A DNA stretch of 12,304 bases from Candidatus Poribacteria bacterium (GTDB taxonomy: Bacteria; Poribacteria; WGA-4E; WGA-3G), in contig JAPPMR010000918.1 of NCBI GenBank assembly GCA_028818995.1, positions 1 through 12,304 on the forward strand, given 5' to 3'. The notes under the pieces are model-generated. The model was not told where the DNA came from. It did no database searches and saw nothing but the letters and a program-made list of their open reading frames with translations. Each line of letters opens with the position of its first letter. The first letter of the stretch is position 1. This document shows, piece after piece, positions 1 to 5,609 of this stretch. A program made the translations under genes and the position numbers.

Positions 1-1538
1 CTGATAAAGAGGGCAGAAAAAATCAGGATTACAAATGCATAAGGTGCCGCTTGTGCGAACATCGCTTCTCCTGTGTAATCCCATACATTGACGGCTAAAG
101 TCTCATATTCGGGGGGACGGAGTAAGAAGGTCAGCGGCAATTCTTTCATCGTGGCGAGGAAAACGAGGGCGGTGGCTGTCAACATGCCGCGCGTGAGGAG
201 TGGAAATAAGGTCCTGAAAAATGCTTGAATAGGTGAACATCCGAGTGATCGTGCTGCTTCTTCCAAGTGAGGTGAGGCTTGATAGAGCGAACTACGTACA
301 GGCCCTGTCGCTTCTGCAAGGAAGTGAAGAATACACGCGAAGATTAGCACAATTATAGTTTCACGACTTCCAAGAAAAAAGATAATTGATAGTGCAAATG
401 CCAGTGGCGGAATCGCGTAAATGATATAAGGGATACGCGCTAATGTGTTTGAGAAACGTGAAGAATAACGCACTCCAATATACGCAAACGGTACAGCTAA
501 AACTGCACAGCCTACAGCGGATGGTACTGCAACCCCTACAGAACCGACTAACGCTTCCAACACCCCATTTAATGCCGATACCTCAAAGCCTCTGAACACC
601 CACAAAAACACTGTCCCCGCAGGTATTCCCACAGTTGCAATGAACAGTAAACTTAAATAAAGGTATCCTGCACGTTTCCATTTGTGTAGTGGGGTTAAGG
701 TCCGGTGCCGAGAAGTGCCATGTCCTGCACGATGCAGCACCGTCTTACTTAGCAAACGCGTTTCAAGGTAGAGCAAGCAACCGGTAAAGGCAAGAAGTAT
801 TAACGCAAGCCACGCAGCATAGTTCTGTGCAGACGGCGTGTAAATTCTATATTCAATGTAGAGCGCATAACTAAATGTCTCGTAACGCATCAACGAGACA
901 ACGCCAAAATCACCAAGCACATGTAGGCAGATAAGCAATCCGGCTGCATAGAATGCGGGACGAAGTTGTGGAAGGATAACACGTATGAAAACGCCCCACT
1001 GTCGGCAGCCCAGGCTTCGTGCTGACTCTTCAAGACTTGGGTCAAGTCCTAAGAGTGCTGAGCGTAAATTTAGAAAAAGATAAGGACTCGTGTAAAAAGA
1101 AAGCGCGATTAAAGCCCCCCAGTATCCGCTAAGACGTGGGAGGCTTTTACCAAAAAGTGCCGCAAATATACCGTTATTGCCACCGATTGCCAAGAGCGCG
1201 TAAGCTATCACATAGCCAGGGATCGCTAACGGCAACGCACATAGAACACTAAAAACCCGTTTGCCTCGGAGGTCCGAGTGGGTGGTCAACCATGCCGCAG
1301 GGGTTGCCAAAAGGATATCAACGATCAGAACACCAACCGTCAGCAAAAGCGTATTAAGGAAAAGTCTCGCGTTTCGCCAGCGAAACAGATTTTCCACCAG
1401 CGCAGTGCCTTCTATATCAAACGCTTTGGCAATCAGATATCCTAATGGAATCAAGCCACTGATAGTGACAACAATTGCGGGAATGAAGAAGTACCATCTC
1501 TGTCTAACTTGGATTATTAAGGTGCGTGGCGTATTGAT
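1..1538 (-). CDS. fbpB: FbpB-type Fe(III) ABC transporter permease (3' end outside window)
   Basis: This is an inner-membrane permease with two fused ABC-transporter transmembrane domains, the FbpB/ThiP-like arrangement that moves Fe(III) delivered by a periplasmic binding protein. About 512 codons are open to the window edge, against roughly 500-560 residues usual for the family, so little is missing. Each half carries an EAA-type loop that contacts the ATPase: LEESARSLGCRQWGVF near residue 166 and LEEAARSLGCSPIQAFF near residue 424. Hydrophobic segments surround both loops. The gene follows fbpA after 40 bases and is probably co-transcribed with it. The frame has no ATG, GTG or TTG between the in-frame TGA at 1544-1542 and the TTG at 1454, which would remove part of the first membrane segment. 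I place the start at ATC 1538, behind a GAGGTG ribosome-binding-like sequence. A small indel after a GTG at 1545 is the alternative. The family is sure; the start is not. Confidence 0.88.
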   Translation of the reverse strand, partial: MNTPRTLIIQVRQRWYFFIPAIVVTISGLIPLGYLIAKAFDIEGTALVENLFRWRNARLFLNTLLLTVGVLIVDILLATPAAWLTTHSDLRGKRVFSVLCALPLAIPGYVIAYALLAIGGNNGIFAALFGKSLPRLSGYWGALIALSFYTSPYLFLNLRSALLGLDPSLEESARSLGCRQWGVFIRVILPQLRPAFYAAGLLICLHVLGDFGVVSLMRYETFSYALYIEYRIYTPSAQNYAAWLALILLAFTGCLLYLETRLLSKTVLHRAGHGTSRHRTLTPLHKWKRAGYLYLSLLFIATVGIPAGTVFLWVFRGFEVSALNGVLEALVGSVGVAVPSAVGCAVLAVPFAYIGVRYSSRFSNTLARIPYIIYAIPPLAFALSIIFFLGSRETIIVLIFACILHFLAEATGPVRSSLYQASPHLEEAARSLGCSPIQAFFRTLFPLLTRGMLTATALVFLATMKELPLTFLLRPPEYETLAVNVWDYTGEAMFAQAAPYAFVILIFSALFI

Positions 1539-1578
1539 GATTCACCTCAATATCTCAGCAATCAATTTCCATCCTTGC

Positions 1579-2589
1579 CTACATAATGCCAGCACGCCGA
1601 AGGAGTTTGATGGTCCCTTCAAGATCGTCCATCTCATTTAAGTCGAATTTCGGCACTATTTTTAGCAATTCTTCTAAAGGCAACAAATTGGTGTTTGGAA
1701 TCACACCTTCAGTCACAGGGTATTCAAAAACCTCACTCACAAAGTACTGTTGTGCCTTAGCGGAGAGGAGAAATTCGATGAACTTAAGAGCAGTTTTTTT
1801 ATTATCGCTATTCTTTAATAATCCAATTCCGGCAACATTGACAAGATTTCCTGCATCCTTTGCTTTAAAGAAGGTCTGTTCCACTGGCAATTTTGGATTT
1901 CCCTTTTTTAAACGGAAGAGATAGTAATGGTTTGGTAAACCCAGGTCAATTTCTCCAGCGGCAAGTGCTTCTATAATCGGTGTATTTTTAGGATAGGCTT
2001 TTGTACCGTTGTCTTTCATTTCGCTTAGCCATTTTTCGGTGCGTTTTTCACCGACTTGTTCACGCATCGCTGTTACAAATGCTTGGAATGAGGCATTGAG
2101 TGGTGCCCAACCGACTTTGTCACGCCACTTCGATTGTGTTAAATCAAAAACACTTTCAGGAAGATCTTCCGCTTTAACGCGTTCAGGTGAATAGGCGAGA
2201 ACGCGTGCTCTACCACTTGTTGCAATCCAGTACCCATCATCGTGACGGAAAGTTTTAGGAACTTTATTGAGAATAGATTTCGGTAATTTTTCAAACAACT
2301 TCTCTTTGCTAACAGCACCGAGTGCGCCAGCGTCTTGTGCCCAAAATAGTGCGGCAGGACTTTTTTTGCCTTCAGTCAAGAGTTTTGCTGCTAACTGGGT
2401 TGTATTGGCATAACTCACCTTTACTTCAATGCCGGTTTCTTTTTCGAACTGTTGAATAATTGGATCAACAAGACTCTTACTTCGCCCTGAATAAAGCGTT
2501 ATTGTTTCAGCATGCAACGTCCCAACGAAGACGAGCAACAAAAAGAGTGATAAAGTATAATTGAATATGATGGATCGGTTTTTAAACAT
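1579..2589 (-). CDS. fbpA: FbpA-type periplasmic Fe(III)-binding protein
   Basis: This is a 336-residue substrate-binding protein of an Fe(III) ABC importer. Residues 1-27 form a Sec signal peptide with a hydrophobic core (LFLLLVFVGT) and a likely cleavage after LHA. There is no lipobox cysteine, so a soluble periplasmic protein is expected. The mature chain opens with ETITLYSGRS, typical of the class. The paired iron-binding tyrosines are Y222 and Y223 in NHYYLF; with cleavage after A27 they become mature 195 and 196, the same numbers as in Neisseria FbpA (from memory of that protein). The mature position 9 ligand, His in Neisseria FbpA, is Arg here (YSGR), as in some other family members. 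ATG 2589 is preceded by AAGGAG six bases away. It lies between the multicopper oxidase and the permease on the same strand. Iron as substrate is inferred from the dityrosine pair and the neighbours. Confidence 0.92.
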   Translation of the reverse strand: MFKNRSIIFNYTLSLFLLLVFVGTLHAETITLYSGRSKSLVDPIIQQFEKETGIEVKVSYANTTQLAAKLLTEGKKSPAALFWAQDAGALGAVSKEKLFEKLPKSILNKVPKTFRHDDGYWIATSGRARVLAYSPERVKAEDLPESVFDLTQSKWRDKVGWAPLNASFQAFVTAMREQVGEKRTEKWLSEMKDNGTKAYPKNTPIIEALAAGEIDLGLPNHYYLFRLKKGNPKLPVEQTFFKAKDAGNLVNVAGIGLLKNSDNKKTALKFIEFLLSAKAQQYFVSEVFEYPVTEGVIPNTNLLPLEELLKIVPKFDLNEMDDLEGTIKLLRRAGIM

Positions 2590-2608
2590 AGTTATCTCCT
2601 TTTTTAGA

Positions 2609-2637
2609 TTTATAGTAAATTATGCAAATGAGTTCAC
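2609..2637 (-). promoter_or_regulatory. Possible promoter of fbpA
   Basis: On the minus strand TATAAA (2614-2609) lies 17 bases after GTGAAC (2637-2632). The -10 matches the consensus at five of six positions, and the -35 is weak. It sits 20 bases upstream of the fbpA start, so fbpA may be transcribed on its own as well as from the oxidase promoter. Confidence 0.3.
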
Positions 2638-2641
2638 ATAT

Positions 2642-2715
2642 ATTCTGTAGGAGCGATCTCCGAATCGCGACAAACCTCACTGATAGTCGGGAATCGGAGT
2701 TCCCTCCTACAGAAT
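2642..2715. repeat. REPIN-like paired palindrome, heads outward (copy 1)
   Basis: This is a 74-base inverted repeat. The outer 12 bases match perfectly (ATTCTGTAGGAG at 2642-2653 against 2704-2715). It holds two about 25-base units facing each other around a 14-base spacer (2672-2685). Each unit starts with GTAG and has a five-base stem around the loop CTCCGA. The plus-strand unit has stem GCGAT/ATCGC (2653-2657 with 2664-2668). The minus-strand unit has GGGAA/TTCCC (2704-2700 with 2693-2689). The head tetranucleotide, palindrome and inverted pairing resemble REP/REPIN elements. It sits between the oxidase and fbpA, where transcript hairpins could affect read-through or mRNA stability. Confidence 0.85.
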
Positions 2716-2831
2716 GCCAAAAGCGCATTCAGCGTTGATTCACATCTCAAAATGCCCCGTTAATTCTAAAGTTCACTATGTATTTTGGCAAATATATCCT
2801 CAAAAAGTTCGGAATTGTTGTGTCTGTCAGC

Positions 2832-3884
2832 CTAACGTTTAGGGACGACTCGCCAGCGCGTATTCATCCCTGCTGTAATATGGTCGGCGACGTGGCAATG
2901 ATATAGCCAATTTCCCGGCATTCTTGCTACCATATCTACAGTTACCATACTGCCCGGTAGCAGATCAACAACGTCTGTGCGTTTACCGTTATTTAAGACA
3001 GTTTGACCGTGCCAGTGTGCCGTGTGCATATCCACTTCCGTCCCCAAACCGATGAGATGCCAACGGACTCTATCCCCTTGTTCTACTTCTAAACCTTTTA
3101 AATTTCCAAAGATATATCCGTTGATTGCATGTTTAAGATTTCCTTCTTCTGCTTCTTCATCGGATTCATAAGCCTCATGCTGTCCACCTTCGGCTATTTC
3201 ACGTTCGTTTTCATTGAAAATGAGAAATAGCGTTGTAAAAGATTTATCAACATCTTTTGGGCGCGCATCGTCTTCGGAATGTTCCATTCCTTTTTTCGTG
3301 ACGACAATCGTTCCAATGAGTCCATCGTATACCTCTGTAACCGCGTCAACATGTGAATGATAAAGCCAGACAATAGAAGATGGGTCGTTTGGACCGGGTG
3401 CAGCGTCCTCCCCAACTTCCCAATGATAAGTGAACTTACCACCAGGCGGCACTGCACCGCCAGGTCCTTTCATATCCGCTCCTTCGTTTGCTTCATCATA
3501 TTGCAAACCGTGCACATGTATACTGAGCGGTTTGTCTGCACGATTGAGAAAATTCACCTTAATACTATCACCTTCCACTGCACGCAATTGAGGTCCAAGG
3601 ATGCCCATCCATTCCGGTTGTTCAACCTGTGTAGTGTAGGTCTCATCGGTATATTGTATGTAGCGATACTTGTGGTATGCAAGTGCCTTACCCCAGACAT
3701 CTAACCCCATTTCTGGGCGAATAAGGTTTTTACCACTCGGAGCGTAATTCCAAACAACTTTTTCGGCAGCAATCCAATATTCACGGGTTGCTGCTTCAAC
3801 ATAAACAGCGCAAATACAGATAATTATGCACGCGCTGACGAACACTTTCAATGTTCTTTTTATGATATTGAGACTCATTTTCAT
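2832..3884 (-). CDS. Two-domain, ceruloplasmin-like multicopper oxidase (probable ferroxidase)
   Basis: This is an exported copper oxidase of two cupredoxin domains (350 residues). A basic n-region (IIKRTLK) and hydrophobic core lead to a signal cleavage near VEA at residue 31. All copper ligands are visible. Domain 1 has HVHG (H123, H125) and YHSH (H176, H178). Domain 2 has HTAHWHG (H287, H290, H292) and HCHVADHITAGM (H329, C330, H331, H335, M340). This gives the eight trinuclear histidines plus one type 1 site in domain 2. The stretches YHSHVDA and DGLIGT recall ceruloplasmin/hephaestin. An acidic patch (ESDEEAEEG, about 240-248) lies between the domains. With fbpA and fbpB downstream on the same strand, periplasmic Fe(II) oxidation is the likeliest role; Cu(I) oxidation or laccase activity is possible. 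A TTG at 3914 would add ten residues; ATG 3884 gives a cleaner signal peptide and a 5' leader after the promoter. Confidence 0.88.
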   Translation of the reverse strand: MKMSLNIIKRTLKVFVSACIIICICAVYVEAATREYWIAAEKVVWNYAPSGKNLIRPEMGLDVWGKALAYHKYRYIQYTDETYTTQVEQPEWMGILGPQLRAVEGDSIKVNFLNRADKPLSIHVHGLQYDEANEGADMKGPGGAVPPGGKFTYHWEVGEDAAPGPNDPSSIVWLYHSHVDAVTEVYDGLIGTIVVTKKGMEHSEDDARPKDVDKSFTTLFLIFNENEREIAEGGQHEAYESDEEAEEGNLKHAINGYIFGNLKGLEVEQGDRVRWHLIGLGTEVDMHTAHWHGQTVLNNGKRTDVVDLLPGSMVTVDMVARMPGNWLYHCHVADHITAGMNTRWRVVPKR

Positions 3885-3930
3885 AATTTTTAAAATTGAT
3901 TTATTACTAAACAATCTGAATTTGATTTAT

Positions 3931-3959
3931 ATATTACACGCTAATAAAGATTTTGTCAA
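3931..3959 (-). promoter_or_regulatory. Sigma70-like promoter of the multicopper oxidase
   Basis: The minus strand reads TTGACA (3959-3954), a 17-base spacer, then TAATAT (3936-3931). The -35 is a perfect consensus and the -10 matches four of six. Initiation would fall near 3924, about 40 bases before ATG 3884 but only about 10 before the TTG at 3914, which favours the ATG start. No clear Fur box is visible. Confidence 0.6.
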
Positions 3960-4116
3960 ATCTTTTTCTCTAAAATGGTATTAAGTTCTCAATAATGTCA
4001 AATTTCACTTGATATATTACGCAAATATGTGTACATTAAAATATAGTTCATAATCCTTCAACTAAACAGAAGTACATAGTGTTTAGTCAGGTGCTAATTG
4101 ATAGGTCTGGAAAATA
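3960..4116. other. AT-rich divergent intergenic stretch
   Basis: Between the oxidase promoter and the second palindromic element lies AT-rich DNA without a convincing gene. One 14-base stretch (4016-4029, ATTACGCAAATATG) resembles one in front of fbpA (2619-2632, ATTATGCAAATGAG), with 11 of 14 bases identical. Otherwise I see nothing. Confidence 0.5.
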
Positions 4117-4182
4117 GTCGGGAATCGGAGTTCCCTCCTACCATAAGCGGTTCATCGGTAGGAGCGATCTCCGAATCGCGAC
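4117..4182. repeat. REPIN-like paired palindrome, heads inward (copy 2)
   Basis: This has the same two units as copy 1 but in the opposite order. The GGGAA/TTCCC unit on the minus strand (4141-4117) comes first, and the GCGAT/ATCGC unit on the plus strand (4158-4182) second, separated by 16 bases. The GTAG heads face each other, with CTCCTACC and GGTAGGAG (4135-4142 and 4157-4164) able to pair. Both 25-base units are identical to those of copy 1. It ends 49 bases before the DNA methyltransferase start. Confidence 0.85.
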
Positions 4183-4231
4183 CTACAATAGTATGTTGAC
4201 GAAGCAATAGATTACACAAAACGAATAGAAA

Positions 4232-5230
4232 ATGAACAAAAAACGTGCAAATGGACGCTACTATACCCGTGGAAATCCTTTTCGGCTGAAACCGTTCCAA
4301 AGGTGGGCAGAAGATTCTAATTTAGAAGAACAGACCGTATTAGAACCTTTTGCGGGTGCTAAGGATATTCCACTATTGATTGACTCTGCACATTTGAGGT
4401 GTCGAGATTGGGCATTTTACGATATTGAGCCGGGGGCAAAGGGAATCGTTCAACGCGATACGCTCACAGATTTTCCTAAAGGGTTTGATGTTTGTATTAC
4501 CAATCCACCTTGGTTAGCACGAAACTCCGCAACCCGGCGTGGATTGCCATTTCCAGAGGCGACTCACTACGACGATCTTTACAAATATGCCCTTGAGCAA
4601 TGCTTGATACATTGTCAGTGGGTCGCTGCAATTATCCCCGAGGCGTTCATTCGGAGTGGTCTATTCTTGCATCGACTGTGCGATTTTATCTCTTTAGTTC
4701 CGCAAACACAAAATGGAACATCGCAAAATAATAAAAGTAGGAACACAAGATATATGTTTGATGACACTGAACATCCAGTAGGTCTCGCCTTGTTTGCCCC
4801 GAAAGGAACATCAAACGTTAGGGTGTGGCGCAACAATCAACTGCTTGGAAAACTGAGCGAACTGCAAATACATTTACCTCCGCACTCTCGTAATCGTAGT
4901 ATCGTATTCAATGAACCGAATGGAAATCTGGGACTTATCGCTATAGACAACACCGTTGATGCATCTATCCGTTTTTGTCCACCAGCAGAATTGGGTGAGT
5001 ATAAAGTGCGGACACATTGCCGTTCAATTACGAAAATCGGTGTGCCGTGGCGCGTAGATGTGGACATGCTTAATGCTCGTTTAGTGACAATCCGTAAGAA
5101 AACACATGACGTTTTTTTGACGGCGTTTAAAGGATTACGCCGCGATGGACACTACCGGCGCCGATTGGATTGGGCGTTGGCGCGTGCAATTGTTGATATA
5201 GACAATCCGCAGATTGCATTGAACATTTGA
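4232..5230 (+). CDS. DNA methyltransferase, N6-adenine type (NPPW)
   Basis: This is a 332-residue SAM-dependent DNA methyltransferase. Motif order is X-I-II-III-IV: GRYYT near residues 8-12 (motif X), LEPFAG at 37-42 (SAM-binding motif I), YDIEP at 63-67 (II), QRDTL at 74-78 (III), and the catalytic NPPW at 91-94 (IV). AAIIPEAFIRSG near 132-143 fits motif VI. NPPW points to adenine N6 modification; cytosine N4 is less likely. The region after about residue 170 lacks recognisable motifs and may be its own target-recognition part. No clear ribosome-binding sequence precedes ATG 4232. No restriction nuclease is recognisable next to it. A protein with a TaqI_C-like recognition region lies 380 bases downstream on the same strand, so it may act as a solitary epigenetic enzyme or as half of a split modification system. 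Confidence 0.85.
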   Translation: MNKKRANGRYYTRGNPFRLKPFQRWAEDSNLEEQTVLEPFAGAKDIPLLIDSAHLRCRDWAFYDIEPGAKGIVQRDTLTDFPKGFDVCITNPPWLARNSATRRGLPFPEATHYDDLYKYALEQCLIHCQWVAAIIPEAFIRSGLFLHRLCDFISLVPQTQNGTSQNNKSRNTRYMFDDTEHPVGLALFAPKGTSNVRVWRNNQLLGKLSELQIHLPPHSRNRSIVFNEPNGNLGLIAIDNTVDASIRFCPPAELGEYKVRTHCRSITKIGVPWRVDVDMLNARLVTIRKKTHDVFLTAFKGLRRDGHYRRRLDWALARAIVDIDNPQIALNI

Positions 5231-5285
5231 TTCGCAAACTATGTTAAATAGAACAAGAAATATAACGGGAACATTAAAGACATCC

Positions 5286-5585
5286 ATGACCATAAAGTTT
5301 ATTTGTATATTCCTATTGATAGCACTTATCACCTTCATAGGATGTGTGCCTGGCGATGGTAAGCATACCGCTGAAAAACCTGCAGGATTTGTCTGGGGAA
5401 TTTGGCACGGTTGGATTGCCCCTATTTCACTAATCTGGGGTATATTCAATTCAGATATCCGTGTCTATGAATCACAAAATACAGGATGGTGGTACGACTT
5501 TGGTTTTTATATCGCTATCATTAGTGGGTTTGGTGGCATCTCTTTTTCACGCAGAAAACGAAATAAAACAGTTGTGCAGGACTAA
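5286..5585 (+). CDS. Small lipoprotein-like membrane protein, unknown function
   Basis: This 99-residue protein has a short hydrophobic signal ending in TFIGC (Cys20). That resembles a lipobox, though Phe at -3 is not ideal. A hydrophobic stretch rich in Trp and Gly follows (GFVWGIWHGWIAPISLIWGIF, residues 34-54, quoted in parts: GFVWGIWHGW then IAPISLIWGIF), then a charged step (NSDIRVYESQN), then a second segment (WWYDFGFYIAIISGFGG) and a basic tail (SRRKRNK). Two membrane passes after the signal are likely. I recall small proteins of this pattern as widespread hypotheticals but know no function. ATG 5241 would add 15 polar residues; I prefer ATG 5286 because it puts the signal at the N-terminus. 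It lies between the methyltransferase and the recognition-domain protein, 24 bases before the latter, so it is probably co-transcribed. Confidence 0.6.
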   Translation: MTIKFICIFLLIALITFIGCVPGDGKHTAEKPAGFVWGIWHGWIAPISLIWGIFNSDIRVYESQNTGWWYDFGFYIAIISGFGGISFSRRKRNKTVVQD

Positions 5586-5609
5586 CTATTTACAAAAGAG
5601 GATATTCGT

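Noticed and set aside
1261..1641. Open frame on the plus strand (126 codons) opposite the permease and the fbpA end
   Set aside because: It lies antisense to two well-identified genes, has no recognisable domain, and no ribosome-binding sequence.
2642..2715. Intrinsic terminator after the oxidase gene
   Set aside because: The hairpins are strong but no T-run follows on the minus strand, and the same units recur at 4117-4182 in a divergent region, so a mobile repeat explains them better.
3960..4116. Fur box for the iron genes
   Set aside because: I looked for GATAATGATAATCATTATC-like sequence on both strands and saw no convincing match.
4184..4189. TACAAT as a -10 box for the DNA methyltransferase
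   Set aside because: Five of six bases match, but the -35 position falls in the palindromic element as GGAGCG, which is not promoter-like.
5231..5609. The methyltransferase and recognition-domain protein as one gene broken by a frameshift
   Set aside because: A complete small gene with its own signal sequence lies between them, the second gene has a good ribosome-binding site and its own N-terminal domain, and the methyltransferase is a normal length on its own.
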